From contig NZ_CP121666.1 in assembly GCF_029714325.1 (NCBI RefSeq), forward strand, positions 5,828,001 through 5,892,000: 64,000 bases of DNA, written 5' to 3'. Under the pieces are notes generated by a model. It did no database searches, had not been told where the DNA came from, and worked only from the letters and a program-made list of their open reading frames with translations. Positions within the stretch are counted from its first letter, which is position 1, and each line of letters opens with the position of its first letter. Positions 9,186 to 17,620 of the stretch are shown here, in pieces. The position numbers and the translations under genes are program-made. The DNA is from Bradyrhizobium sp. CB1717 (GTDB taxonomy: Bacteria > Pseudomonadota > Alphaproteobacteria > Rhizobiales > Xanthobacteraceae).

Positions 9186-9203
9186 GATTATGATTTAAGG
9201 CAG

Positions 9204-9890
9204 ATGCAAGCGCGGATGCGGTCATCGCTGAAAGAGCCCGAGTCTCGCGACTTCAACCTGCCGGGCGTCGCCCCGTCGCGGCAGAAGCGCAGTCGCGAAA
9301 CGACGCTGGCGCTGCTGCGCGCCGGCGCCGACATGCTGCGGGCACGCAGCCTTGCCGAGCTCTCGATCGAAACGCTCTGCGCGGAAGTCGGCGCCACCGT
9401 CGGCGCCTTCTACAGCCGCTTCGAGAGCAAGGAGGCCTATTTCAATGCACTGATGGCGCTGGCCGCGCGCGACGGCGAGCAGCGGCTGGGTGAGATCAAG
9501 AGGCCGTCACCGGAAGCGAGCCTTGACCAGCTCTGCCACATCATCGTCAGCGGCATCGTGGCCTGGATGCGCAACCATGAAGGTGTGCTGCGTGCCGCGC
9601 TTCAGCATGACGACACCCATCCCGACAAATGGACGCCGTTCAAGGCCCTCGCCCAGGCGACGACCGCGCGTGCCACCCCTCTCCTGCTCCCGGCCATGGG
9701 CAAGGGCCGCAAAGCCGCAAAAACCCGCAGCATTGCCTTCGGCTTCCAGGTCGTGCTTGGCACGCTGGTGAACGCGATCCTCAACGATCCCGGACCGCTA
9801 CAGCTTCGCTCGAAAGAGATGGAGACGCGGCTCGCCGGCTGCCTGTCGCTGCTGCTCCGGGCGGAGGTCGGTCAGTCCACGCCGAGATAG
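9204..9890 (+). CDS. TetR/AcrR-family transcriptional regulator
   Basis: One-component DNA-binding regulator of 228 aa. The N-terminal TetR helix-turn-helix spans about residues 30-80 (KRSRETTLALLRAGADM, then LSIETLCAEVGATVGAFYSRFESKEAYFNALM). The rest is an all-helical ligand/dimer domain with HHE-free content. The ATG at 9204 is used; an ATG four codons later is an alternative. It diverges from the arylsulfatase and probably controls it. Its 3' end overlaps livF, read convergently, by 19 bp. The inducer is unknown. Confidence 0.88.
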   Translation: MQARMRSSLKEPESRDFNLPGVAPSRQKRSRETTLALLRAGADMLRARSLAELSIETLCAEVGATVGAFYSRFESKEAYFNALMALAARDGEQRLGEIKRPSPEASLDQLCHIIVSGIVAWMRNHEGVLRAALQHDDTHPDKWTPFKALAQATTARATPLLLPAMGKGRKAAKTRSIAFGFQVVLGTLVNAILNDPGPLQLRSKEMETRLAGCLSLLLRAEVGQSTPR

Positions 9891-10591
9891 GCCTTCTGCA
9901 CCTGCGGGTCCTCCGCGAGCGCGGCCGCGGTGCCCGACAGTACGCTCTTGCCGACCTGGAGCACGGTTGCGAAGTCCGACACTTCCAGCGCCAGCTCGAT
10001 CGACTGCTCGGCGAGCAGGATCGTCAGCCCCTCGCGGTGCAGGCGGCCAAAGGTCTCATACATCGACTCGACCACGGCCGGCGCGAGGCCGAGCGAGGGC
10101 TCGTCCAGCATCAAGAGCTTCGGATCGCTCATCAGCGCGCGGCCGACCGCGAGCATCTGCCGCTCGCCGCCGGACATGGTGCCGGCGCGCTGGTTGCGGC
10201 GCTCCTTCAGGCGCGGGAAGACCTCGTAGACGCGCTCGAGCAGCGTCGCCTGACGCGATTTGTCGTGCAGCGGCGTCGCGCCGAGCATGAGGTTGTTCTC
10301 GACGCTCTGCTGAACGAACAGCCGCCAGCCTTCCGGCGACAGCGCCAGCCCCTTGCGCACGATCGCAAAGGCCTTCTGGCCCGCGATCTCCTCGCCACGA
10401 AAGCTGATCGATCCCGAATGCACGGGAATGAGGCCGGCGATCGCGTTCAGCGTCGTGGTCTTGCCGCCGCCATTGGAGCCGAGCAGCGCGACGACGCTGC
10501 CTTCCGGCACCTCCAGCGACACGTCGGAGACGCCGATGAGGTCGCCATAGCGCACCTCGAGATGTTCGATCCTGAGAAGCGCCCCGCTCAT
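9872..10591 (-). CDS. livF: Branched-chain amino acid ABC transporter ATP-binding protein LivF
   Basis: ATPase subunit (239 aa) of a HAAT-family importer. Walker A is GSNGGGKTT (Ser and Gly replace the usual Pro and Ala), the signature is MSGGERQMLAVGRAL, and Walker B is LLMLDEPSLGLAP, whose SLGLAP ending is characteristic of LivF. The H-loop position reads EQS rather than containing His, which is usual for LivF (EQN/EQS). Last gene of the liv operon; its start overlaps the livG stop by 4 bp. The actual ligand may be an amide, urea or aromatic acid rather than Leu/Ile/Val. Confidence 0.92.
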   Translation of the reverse strand: MSGALLRIEHLEVRYGDLIGVSDVSLEVPEGSVVALLGSNGGGKTTTLNAIAGLIPVHSGSISFRGEEIAGQKAFAIVRKGLALSPEGWRLFVQQSVENNLMLGATPLHDKSRQATLLERVYEVFPRLKERRNQRAGTMSGGERQMLAVGRALMSDPKLLMLDEPSLGLAPAVVESMYETFGRLHREGLTILLAEQSIELALEVSDFATVLQVGKSVLSGTAAALAEDPQVQKAYLGVD

Positions 10592-11355
10592 AGGTCCGGT
10601 CCGCCCATCAGCTCGACCGGCGTGTGACCCGCGGCCGCCTTGGCCGCGCGTTTGCCAAGATAAGCTTCGATCACCGCCGGATTGGACGTAACCTCGCGCG
10701 GCGAGCCGCGCGCGATCTCCTTGCCCTGGTGGAACACCATCACGCGGCTTGCGAGCGACATGATCACTTCCATGATGTGCTCGACGATGACGAGCGTAAT
10801 GCCGGAGCGATGGATGTCGCGGACGAGATCGATCGCGAGCCTCACCTCATGCGCGTTGAGGCCGGCCATGGCCTCGTCGAGCAGCAGCACTTTTGGCTCG
10901 GTCGCAAGCGCCCGGGCGATCTCCAGCCGCTTGCGGCCGGGCGTGCCGAGCGAGCGCGCCGGCGCCTCCGCAAGCCTGATCATGCCGACGCGCTCCAGCA
11001 CGGCGCGCGCCCTGGTCTCCGCCTCCTTGCGATGCGAGGTGCGCAGGAAGGCGCCGATCATGACGTTCTCCAGCACCGTCATGCCCTCGAAGGTCTGCGG
11101 CACCTGGAAGGTGCGGGCGAGCCCGAGGGCGGCGCGCTGCTCCGGCGCGACGTCGGTGATGTCGGCCCCCTCGAACAGCACGCGGCCGGAGGTGGTCTTG
11201 AGGTCGCCGGTGAGACAGTTGAAGAAGGTCGACTTTCCCGCGCCGTTCGGGCCGATCAGGCCGAGGATGTCGCCCTGCTCCAGCGTCACGGAGGCGTCGT
11301 CCACCGCCTTGAAGCTGCCGAACGCTTTTGTGATGCCGCGCGCTTCAAGGAGCAT
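10588..11355 (-). CDS. livG: Branched-chain amino acid ABC transporter ATP-binding protein LivG
   Basis: Second ATPase subunit (255 aa) of the importer. Walker A GPNGAGKST, a LivG-type insertion with RTFQVPQTFEGMTVLENVMIG, a signature region degenerated to LGTPGRKRLEIARALA (LSGGQ replaced by LGTPG, with the following R-R-E-A residues kept), Walker B VLLLDEAMAGLNAHE and H-loop VIVEHIMEVIM. The altered signature is unusual but the LEIARALA half is intact. It overlaps livF downstream by 4 bp and livM upstream by 11 bp. Confidence 0.92.
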   Translation of the reverse strand: MLLEARGITKAFGSFKAVDDASVTLEQGDILGLIGPNGAGKSTFFNCLTGDLKTTSGRVLFEGADITDVAPEQRAALGLARTFQVPQTFEGMTVLENVMIGAFLRTSHRKEAETRARAVLERVGMIRLAEAPARSLGTPGRKRLEIARALATEPKVLLLDEAMAGLNAHEVRLAIDLVRDIHRSGITLVIVEHIMEVIMSLASRVMVFHQGKEIARGSPREVTSNPAVIEAYLGKRAAKAAAGHTPVELMGGPDL

Positions 11356-12316
11356 GGCTTGCTCCCTTATCCGTGTTCGGCTTGCCGCGCCGGCTGAGCA
11401 GGCTGAGCAGGCCGCCCGGCTGGAAGCGCGCGATCAGCACGATGATCGCGCCGTAGACCACGAAGGTGAGACCGGCGCCCTTGCCGCCGAGCCAGCTGTT
11501 GGAGATCTCCTCCAGCGGCACCAGGATCGCCGCACCCACCAGCGGCCCGAACAGCAGCCCCGCCCCGCCCAGCGCCGCCATGATCAGGATTTTCACCGAG
11601 ATCAGGATGCCGAGCCCGGACTCGGGATCGACGAAGCCGAACATCATCGCATAGAGCGCGCCGGCAACGCTGGTCAGCGCCGCGCTCAGCATGTAGGCGT
11701 AGAGCTTCGTGCGGCTGGCGGGCGCGCCGAGCGAGCGCGCGGCGCGCTCGGAATCCTTGATCGCGCGCAGGTAAAATCCCATGCGGCTGTTGGTCATCCA
11801 CCAGGTGATCGCAAGCGTGATCGCGAGAATGGCGAGGAAGAGATAGTAGTACGGCAGCGCCGACAGGAACGAGAGATCGAAGATGTTGCGCGGCACGGTC
11901 GGACCGGAGAGACCGACGGCCGCCCCTAGCCATTCGGTGTTGGTCACGATCAGCCGCATCGTTTCGGCAACCGCGATGGTCGCCATGCTGAAGTAGTGGC
12001 CGGACAGCCGCAGCGTCGGCACGCCGACGATCGCGGCGAGCCCGACCGCCAGCACGATGCCGCCGGGAATGCCGAACAGGGGCGACAGGCCGAACTTGGC
12101 GTAAGCGCCCATCGCGGCATAGGCACCGCAGCCGAAGAACACCACATGCCCCACCGACACCTGCCCGGCATAGCCGCCGACGATGTTCCAGGCGGAGGCC
12201 GCAATGGCATACAGCAGCACCAGCGCGCCGAGGCGCTGCTGGAACGGCGAGGACAGCAGCAGCGGATAGGCGATCGCAAAGGCTGCGACGACCGAAAGCC
12301 AGATCCAGCGCCGCAT
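11345..12316 (-). CDS. livM: Branched-chain amino acid ABC transporter permease LivM
   Basis: Inner-membrane permease of 323 aa, mostly hydrophobic. The start MRRWIWLSVVAAFAIAYPLLL at 12316 is chosen over a much longer frame because it overlaps the livH stop as TGATG. Family marks are YAIAASAWNIVGGYAGQVSVGHVVFFGCGAY early on, the EAA-like cytoplasmic loop RAIKDSERAARSLG, which contacts the ATPases, and GGAGLLFGPLVGAAILVPLEE late. It pairs with LivH to form the channel. Confidence 0.92.
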   Translation of the reverse strand: MRRWIWLSVVAAFAIAYPLLLSSPFQQRLGALVLLYAIAASAWNIVGGYAGQVSVGHVVFFGCGAYAAMGAYAKFGLSPLFGIPGGIVLAVGLAAIVGVPTLRLSGHYFSMATIAVAETMRLIVTNTEWLGAAVGLSGPTVPRNIFDLSFLSALPYYYLFLAILAITLAITWWMTNSRMGFYLRAIKDSERAARSLGAPASRTKLYAYMLSAALTSVAGALYAMMFGFVDPESGLGILISVKILIMAALGGAGLLFGPLVGAAILVPLEEISNSWLGGKGAGLTFVVYGAIIVLIARFQPGGLLSLLSRRGKPNTDKGASHAP

Positions 12317-13179
12317 CACATCTTCCCCATCAGGCCCTGTGGCCGGAACCAGAGGAAGAACAGGAACAGGACATAGACGACGATGTCCTTGTAGATCGCG
12401 CCGATCAGATAGCCTGACAGCGACTCGATGACGCCGATCAGAAGTCCCGCAACCAGCGCGCCCGGCACGCTGCCGAAGCCGCCGAGCGACACCGTGACGA
12501 AGGCGACGATGCCGAGGGTCTCGCCGACGGTCGGCACGATGTAGAAGAAGTTCGCGATCAGCGCGCCGGCTAGCCCAGTGGCGCCGGCCGCGATCGCCCA
12601 GGCGATCGCCTGCATGGTGTCGGGCCGGATGCCCATGAGCTGGGCCGCAGTCTGATCCTCCGCCACCGCCAGCATCTTCGAGCCGAGCGAAGTGCGCGTC
12701 AGCAAGAGATGCAGCCCGAGCGTCACCAGGAGCGCGACGACGCCCGCGAGCAGCCGCGAGGCCTCGATGCGCAGGCCGGCAAAGGCGTAGGTGCCGCCCA
12801 CGATGTTCGGCGGCATCGACAGGAAGTTGGCACCGAACCACCAGAACACCGAATAGCGCAGCAGCAGCGCGAGGCCGAAGGTGCCGAGGATCTGCGCCAG
12901 CATCGGCCCCTTCATGATGTCGCGGATCAAGCCGAAATAGACCACTATTCCGAGCGTGGCGAGCACCAGCGTCGCCAGCGGGGCGCCGAGAAGCGGCCCT
13001 CCTCCCATCAGGGTGTAGACGACATAGGCGACGTACATTCCGAGCATGACGAAGTCGCCATGCGCGAAATTGACGATGTTCATCATGCCCCACACCAGCG
13101 TAAGGCCCGAGGAGAACAGGGCGTAGACGGCGCCAAGCAGAAGGCCGCCGACGATCACCTGCACGAGAACAAAGGACAT
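12316..13179 (-). CDS. livH: Branched-chain amino acid ABC transporter permease LivH
   Basis: Inner-membrane permease of 287 aa. Typical LivH features: GLLLGAVYALFSSGLTLVWG in TM1, NIVNFAHGDFVMLG, the EAA-like loop VAEDQTAAQLMGI, and GGFGSVPGALVAGLLIGVIES before the last helix. It is the first permease gene of the operon; an intrinsic terminator lies just upstream, between it and the binding-protein gene, so the membrane parts are probably made at a lower level than the periplasmic protein. Confidence 0.92.
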   Translation of the reverse strand: MSFVLVQVIVGGLLLGAVYALFSSGLTLVWGMMNIVNFAHGDFVMLGMYVAYVVYTLMGGGPLLGAPLATLVLATLGIVVYFGLIRDIMKGPMLAQILGTFGLALLLRYSVFWWFGANFLSMPPNIVGGTYAFAGLRIEASRLLAGVVALLVTLGLHLLLTRTSLGSKMLAVAEDQTAAQLMGIRPDTMQAIAWAIAAGATGLAGALIANFFYIVPTVGETLGIVAFVTVSLGGFGSVPGALVAGLLIGVIESLSGYLIGAIYKDIVVYVLFLFFLWFRPQGLMGKM

Positions 13180-13207
13180 GAGCTGCGCTGCTCTACCAAG
13201 CCTTGTG

Positions 13208-13233
13208 AAAAAGGCGGGACTTGAGGTCCCGCC
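13208..13233 (-). terminator. Intrinsic terminator between the binding-protein gene and livH
   Basis: On the minus strand, GGCGGGAC and GTCCCGCC form an 8-bp stem with a 5-base loop (13213-13233), followed directly by TTTTT (13212-13208). It begins 10 bp past the binding-protein stop. Read-through must feed livHMGF unless a separate promoter exists. Confidence 0.8.
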
Positions 13234-13242
13234 CTCGCATGA

Positions 13243-14496
13243 TCACCAGCCCTTGTAGGGCAGCATCGGCGCCTTCGCGGCATTGGCCTTCGGCCACACC
13301 GAGACGTAGTTCTCGCCGTCCTGAAGCTGGATGATGGCGCCCGAGGCCAGGGTGTTCTGGCCCTTGTCGTCGAACTTCACGCCCTTGAAGCCGATCATGA
13401 GCTGCTCGGGCTTGAGGTCCGTCGCCTTCAGCGCGGCCTGAATCTTTGCGGGCTCGGTCGAGCCGGCGCGATCGATCGCATCGGCCAGCACGAAGAAGCC
13501 CTGCATCTGGCGGGCGACCGTGTCATCCATCTCCTCGCCGCTCTTCTTCTTGTACATGTCGGCGATGATGGCGGACGGCGAGCCGGCCGGACCCACGACC
13601 CAGGACGAGCGGTTGAAGACGCCTTGCGAGATCTTACCGACCGCCTTGGTGAAGGACGGATCGGAGTAGCCGGCGTCATCGGCCAGCAGCACGGCCGGCT
13701 TGTAGTCGAGCGACTGCATGGTCTTGGCGAACAGGATCGCGTCCGACGTGTAGCTGATCATAATGACGACGTCGGGCTTCTTGTCCTTGAGCTGGAGCAC
13801 CTGCCCCTGCAGGTCCGTCGCGTTGACGGGATAGGCGACGTCGAGCGCGATCGGCAGGCCCTTCTCCTTGAAGGCGCCGGAAATCGTGTTCGCTACCGAG
13901 GTGCCATATTCGGTGTTGTCGTGGACCACCGCGACGCTGTCGGTCTTGGCGCCCTGCGACTTGAGGTCGGCGAGGAAGTCGACATAGATCTTGGCGAAGT
14001 CGGTGGCGATCGGGGTGGTGCGGAAGAACCATTTGAAGCCGCGCTCGGTCAGGTTGGCGGCGACCGATTCGGAGTTCAGGAACGGAACGCCGTACTTCTC
14101 GGCGATGGCGCTCGAGGTCAGCGTCACGCCGGACTGATAGGAGCCGAATACGGCCGCGACCTTCTCTTCCGTGATCAGGCGCAGCGCCTGGTTCTGGCCT
14201 GTTGCGGGGTTGCCCTGGTTGTCGGCGATGATCACCTCGACCTTGGCGCCGCCGAGGCCGGCAAGACCGGCGTTCTTCGCCAACGGGAAATTGCCGAGCT
14301 CGGGATGGGCATTGTTGATGATGTCGGTTGCGACATCCAGCGCCGCCTTGGCATGCGCGCCGATCGAGGCGGTGCCGCCGGACATCGGCATGATCACGCC
14401 GATCTTGACGACCTTGTCCTGCGCCTGCGCACCAGCCGTGAGCGCAAGCGACATCGCGGCCGCGCAAAGCAGCCCCGTGACCTGCTTCAATGTCAT
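13243..14496 (-). CDS. Branched-chain amino acid ABC transporter substrate-binding protein
   Basis: Periplasmic ligand-binding subunit of 417 aa. The ATG at 14496 follows GGGAGG at good spacing and gives a signal peptide (MTLKQVTGLLCAAAMSLALTAGAQAQ). The mature start VVKIGVIMPMSGGTASIG and the later GSYQSGVT, VVHDNTEYG and KPDVVIMISYTSD belong to the Peripla_BP_6 (LivJ-like) fold. First gene of the operon. Similar proteins bind varied ligands, including aromatic acids, so the substrate is open. Confidence 0.9.
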   Translation of the reverse strand: MTLKQVTGLLCAAAMSLALTAGAQAQDKVVKIGVIMPMSGGTASIGAHAKAALDVATDIINNAHPELGNFPLAKNAGLAGLGGAKVEVIIADNQGNPATGQNQALRLITEEKVAAVFGSYQSGVTLTSSAIAEKYGVPFLNSESVAANLTERGFKWFFRTTPIATDFAKIYVDFLADLKSQGAKTDSVAVVHDNTEYGTSVANTISGAFKEKGLPIALDVAYPVNATDLQGQVLQLKDKKPDVVIMISYTSDAILFAKTMQSLDYKPAVLLADDAGYSDPSFTKAVGKISQGVFNRSSWVVGPAGSPSAIIADMYKKKSGEEMDDTVARQMQGFFVLADAIDRAGSTEPAKIQAALKATDLKPEQLMIGFKGVKFDDKGQNTLASGAIIQLQDGENYVSVWPKANAAKAPMLPYKGW

Positions 14497-14678
14497 GAAA
14501 TCAGACCTCCCAAAGGGTTTCCCCAACCAAGATTTTTTGGAGAGCCTGGGCGAAACGCCCGCCTCCGTTTGATTATGCCTGGTTGCGGGAGGATGGCATG
14601 CCGGGCCTGCGACCGGCAAGGTGAAACGGACTGCGACGATGATGCATAGGCAAGCAGCGACGGTGTCGACGACCCGAG

Positions 14679-14786
14679 GATGGGTTAGCCTCGCGGCTGC
14701 GCGAAGCGCAGTCCGCTTGGCGTAACCCACCACTTTTATCTCCGCGGGGCGACGATGGTGGATTACGCTGCGCTAATCCACCCTAC
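14679..14786. repeat. Palindromic intergenic repeats
   Basis: Two hairpin units lie side by side between the liv operon start and the DUF1428 gene: TGGGTTAG...CGTAACCCA (about 14681-14729) and GGTGGATTACGCTGCGCTAATCCACC (about 14757-14782). These are dispersed-repeat types in bradyrhizobia (from memory). The rest of 14497-14797 shows only the RBS of the binding-protein gene; its promoter should lie here. Confidence 0.65.
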
Positions 14787-14797
14787 GAGGCGTGCAT

Positions 14798-15160
14798 TCA
14801 GCCCGCCATGTCGCTCGCCCGCAGCAGCGTCGTGAAGCCGCCATAGATCATGCGCTTGCCGTCGAACGGCATGTCGCCGAGCTTGAGCCGCGGGTCCGCC
14901 ATCACCTTCTTGTTGACGGCGTCGCGCGTCTCCCGATCGCGATAGACGATCCAGGAGAACACCACGACCTCCTCCTCCTTCGCCATCACCGCGCGTGGAA
15001 ACGACGTCAGCTCGCCATAGGGAACGTCGTCTCCGATGCATTCGACATAGTCGAGCGCGCCATGCTCCATCCAGATCGCACAGGCCGTTCGCGCCAGCGC
15101 CTTGTAGGCCTCGATTTTGTCCTTCGGCACGGCCAGCACGAAACCATCGACATAGGGCAT
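14798..15160 (-). CDS. DUF1428 family protein
   Basis: Small cytoplasmic protein of 120 aa starting MPYVDGFVLAVPKDKIEAYKALA, with AAGGAG 8 bases ahead of the ATG. The DUF1428 hallmarks are DGFVLAVP, DYVECIGDDVPYG, VVFSWIVYRDRETRD and MPFDGKRMIYGGFTTLL. The fold is a ferredoxin-like dimeric alpha-beta barrel; the function is unknown. It is the last host gene before the left end of the integrated element. Confidence 0.9.
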   Translation of the reverse strand: MPYVDGFVLAVPKDKIEAYKALARTACAIWMEHGALDYVECIGDDVPYGELTSFPRAVMAKEEEVVVFSWIVYRDRETRDAVNKKVMADPRLKLGDMPFDGKRMIYGGFTTLLRASDMAG

Positions 15161-15340
15161 CACAGATCTCCTTGGGTTGTATGTGTCCCAAGGACGACGG
15201 GGCGCGCGGCGGCCCGACGTCGAAGACGCCATTTCCACTGAGGCAAACCGTCGCGAGCGAGGGCGAGATGCCGGTTTCCAAAATGGTACGGCGCCGGGGC
15301 CGGAGCCGACAAAATCAGGATCTGGGAAAACCGCCCGGAA

Positions 15341-15388
15341 CTGGCTGGGGAACCTGGATTCGAACCAAGACAAACAGAGTCAGAGTCT
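15341..15388. repeat. attL: left 48-bp direct repeat (tRNA-Gln 3' fragment)
   Basis: These 48 bases are identical to 25203-25250. They hold the CCA end, acceptor 3' strand, T arm, variable loop and anticodon region of tRNA-Gln, without the 5' part, so this copy is the broken one left by integration. The flanks diverge on both sides. Confidence 0.93.
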
Positions 15389-15438
15389 TTCACATAGGAC
15401 AAAATCTCTCACAATTTCAATGTCATGTTAGCCAATCA

Positions 15439-15459
15439 GTTGCGCATCTGTTGCGCATC
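15439..15459 (+). repeat. Tandem GTTGCGCATC repeats next to attL
   Basis: GTTGCGCATC occurs at 15439-15448 and again at 15450-15459 (11-bp period), between attL and the integrase start. Related GTTGCGC pairs occur near attR and ahead of the terminase genes. Spacing of one helical turn suits arm-type integrase or Xis sites; that role is inferred. Confidence 0.5.
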
Positions 15460-15510
15460 CCGGCAATTCCGCTATACTCCCCGGCATTCAACAGCGTTGC
15501 GGGGGATTGC

Positions 15511-16788
15511 ATGTCGATACGAAAGCGCGTTCTGAAAAACGCCACCGTTTACATTGCGCAATATTCGACCAGTGAGAAAGACGCCCGCGGCAAGCGGCGC
15601 CGCTATGCTCCTTCGTTCGCAACACGCAAGGAAGCGGTCGCGCATTTGGCGACCGTCGCGGTCGACATTTCCAAGGGCGTCCACGTTCCCGCCTCGAAAA
15701 GCATCACGGTCGCGGAAGCCGGCCGGAACTGGATCGACGCGTGCGGTGATTTAGAACGCACCACGCGCGACGGGTACCAGCAGCACCTTGACCTGCACAT
15801 TGAGCCGTACCTCGGTGGGCTGAAATTGTCCGCCCTGACGGTCCCTACCATTCGCGAATGGCAGGATCGGCTTCGTAAGGGCACGCCCGCGCCGGGGCAA
15901 GAGAAAGCCGAACCGCGCACCGCCGACATGGTGAAGCGTGTTACCGGCTCGCTAGGCTCGCTGCTGGCAGATGCACAGGAGCGCGGTCACGTTGGCGTCA
16001 ACGTCGTTCGCAGCCTCAAGGCAAATCGCCGACGCGGCAAAGAACGCAGGGCGGAGCGGCGCGCAAAAGGCAAATTGAAAATCGGTGTCGACATTCCGAC
16101 ACCAGCAGAAATCGACGCTATGTTGAAAGCGGCTGATGGCCGGTGGCGACCGTTGTTGCTCGTCGCGATCCGGTGCGGCTTGCGCGCGTCCGAGTTGCGC
16201 GGCCTGCGCTGGGAAGATGTGGACTTCAAGCGGGGTGAATTACATGTCCGGCAAAGAGCCGACGCGTACAACAAAATCGGGCCGCCCAAATCGGAATCCG
16301 GCGAGCGCACCGTGCCGATCCCACCGACTACGCTGGCCGCTTTGAAGGAATGGAGGTTGAAGTGTCCGCGGCGCGATACAGGACGGAAGGATGCGCACGG
16401 CGAAGCAATTGGCGAGCTGCATTTTGCGTTTCCGAGCGGCGCCGGTAACGTCGAATCGTATGCGAATATCCAGCAACGCGGGTTCGACCCGATCCTGATA
16501 AAGGCCGGCGTGACGGCACGAAAGCTCGACGACGACGGAAAAGCCGTTCACGATGAGCATGGCAAGCCTGTGCTCGTTGCCAAATATACGTTGCACGCCC
16601 TGCGCCACCATTTTGCTAGTTGGTGCGTTAATCGCAAGGTCGACGGCGGACTCGAGCTGCCGTTGAAGATCGTTTCGGAAAGGCTCGGGCACAGCAACAT
16701 CGCGATCACGAGCGATTTGTACAGCCACATATTTCCGCGCAGCGATGACTCGGCGGAGCTGGCCGCGGCAGAGGGAAAATTCGGGTAA
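15511..16788 (+). CDS. int: Site-specific tyrosine recombinase (integrase)
   Basis: Integrase of 425 aa that should insert and excise the element at tRNA-Gln. The ATG at 15511 follows GGGGGA and begins MSIRKRVLKNATVYIAQYS, an Arm-DNA-binding type N-terminus. An SAM-like core-binding domain (about 70-160: TVAEAGRNWIDACGD to TIREWQDRLRKG) precedes the catalytic domain. Catalytic residues visible: Arg in CGLRASELRGLRW (about 224), HALRHHFASW (about 360-363), GHSNIAIT, and Tyr in SDLYSHIFP (about 403). It reads into the element from attL, as usual for tRNA-targeting islands. Confidence 0.95.
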   Translation: MSIRKRVLKNATVYIAQYSTSEKDARGKRRRYAPSFATRKEAVAHLATVAVDISKGVHVPASKSITVAEAGRNWIDACGDLERTTRDGYQQHLDLHIEPYLGGLKLSALTVPTIREWQDRLRKGTPAPGQEKAEPRTADMVKRVTGSLGSLLADAQERGHVGVNVVRSLKANRRRGKERRAERRAKGKLKIGVDIPTPAEIDAMLKAADGRWRPLLLVAIRCGLRASELRGLRWEDVDFKRGELHVRQRADAYNKIGPPKSESGERTVPIPPTTLAALKEWRLKCPRRDTGRKDAHGEAIGELHFAFPSGAGNVESYANIQQRGFDPILIKAGVTARKLDDDGKAVHDEHGKPVLVAKYTLHALRHHFASWCVNRKVDGGLELPLKIVSERLGHSNIAITSDLYSHIFPRSDDSAELAAAEGKFG

Positions 16789-16903
16789 TTGTACTCCCTC
16801 CATGTCGAAAATCTTCAAGTGCGATCAAATCGTTAGGGTATTTGCGCGGGGCGTTTGTCAACATAAAAGTGAAGTAAATCAATAGGTTAACTGTCATTTA
16901 CCG

Positions 16904-16931
16904 TTGACATTCAATGGAATTCTGCTAGATT
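16904..16931 (+). promoter_or_regulatory. Candidate promoter for the element's early genes
   Basis: TTGACA at 16904-16909 and TAGATT at 16926-16931 are 16 bp apart, a good sigma-70-type pair, 145 bp upstream of the HTH gene. TGTCAAC at 16856-16862 is the reverse complement of GTTGACA at 16903-16909, so a regulator may bind both. The rest of 16789-17075 is AT-rich without a clear ORF. Confidence 0.5.
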
Positions 16932-17075
16932 GCGGACTGTTCAAGTTCTCTACGGGACCAGCGGCGGGATGCCGTAGGCCCCTTACGGTGGCGGGATGCT
17001 GTCGGGAGCAAGAAGCACAACATTTGTGCTCGCTCTCGGCCTTGCCGCGGCGAGCCCATCAAAGGACTCGCGCAA

Positions 17076-17267
17076 ATGCAAATTCCGCACGACGCGTCGC
17101 CGCAAATTATCTGGGGCGCGCGAGCCATCGGCGAGCTTATCGGCCGTTCCGAAAAATCGACATTCGCGGCGCTCGAAGCCGGCAAGCTGCCAGGCGCGAA
17201 AAAGGTCGCCGGGCGCTGGGGTCTGAACCCGCGCATCTTCTTCGCGGCGTTCGAAAACGCGGCCTGA
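17076..17267 (+). CDS. Small helix-turn-helix protein, excisionase/AlpA-like candidate
   Basis: 63-aa protein. The core IIWGARAIGELIGRSEKS, FAALEAGKLPGAKKVAGRWGLNP reads as a winged helix-turn-helix like those of MerR/AlpA/excisionase proteins: two short helices, then a KLPG-x-K turn and a basic wing. It is the first gene after the integrase, where islands usually carry Xis or AlpA. It may direct excision or activate the element; the exact subfamily is uncertain. Confidence 0.6.
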   Translation: MQIPHDASPQIIWGARAIGELIGRSEKSTFAALEAGKLPGAKKVAGRWGLNPRIFFAAFENAA

Positions 17268-17316
17268 TCCCGCACGCCTGCATTTCCTCCACCCACCCAC
17301 ATCGAAGGAACCATCC

Positions 17317-17589
17317 ATGTCTGTACTCAGCGACATTAGCACTGGCGGCAACCGCAAAATTGTGGCCGCGCAGCTTCATTGGGCCGAGCGTCCCGGCGTC
17401 GGCAGCGTCGCCGCTTTCGGGGTCGACGTCGACCGCATCGTCGTCGAGACCAACCGCAAATTCGACAATCTCGCCGCCGGCTCCGGCACCGACGTGACGA
17501 GCGCAAAGTCCGCATTCGCCACCCTTGCCGCCGCCGCGAAGACCGCAGCGACCAACGCCGGCAAGGTCGAGGTGCCCGACGCTGCCTGA
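17317..17589 (+). CDS. Hypothetical protein (90 aa)
   Basis: Unknown protein MSVLSDISTGGNRKIVAAQL followed by an Ala/Thr-rich helical C-terminus (SAFATLAAAAKTAATNAGK). AAGGAA lies ahead of the ATG. No domain is recognised, and it has neither a signal peptide nor a membrane segment. It is 49 bp after the HTH gene, and the next gene starts 31 bp later, so it belongs to the same early transcript. Codon use and a continuous protein-like frame support it as real. Confidence 0.6.
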   Translation: MSVLSDISTGGNRKIVAAQLHWAERPGVGSVAAFGVDVDRIVVETNRKFDNLAAGSGTDVTSAKSAFATLAAAAKTAATNAGKVEVPDAA

Positions 17590-17620
17590 TCCACCACCAC
17601 CAGAAAGCAGGAAACGGAAA

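Noticed and set aside
11345..13093. A 582-aa frame spanning livM and beyond
   Set aside because: Only its last part is LivM; the first part is an off-frame reading of livH, and the TGATG junction marks the true livM start.
14995..15510. Upstream extension of the integrase frame
   Set aside because: It would cross attL and the DUF1428 gene; the ATG at 15511 has a ribosome site and the usual integrase N-terminus.
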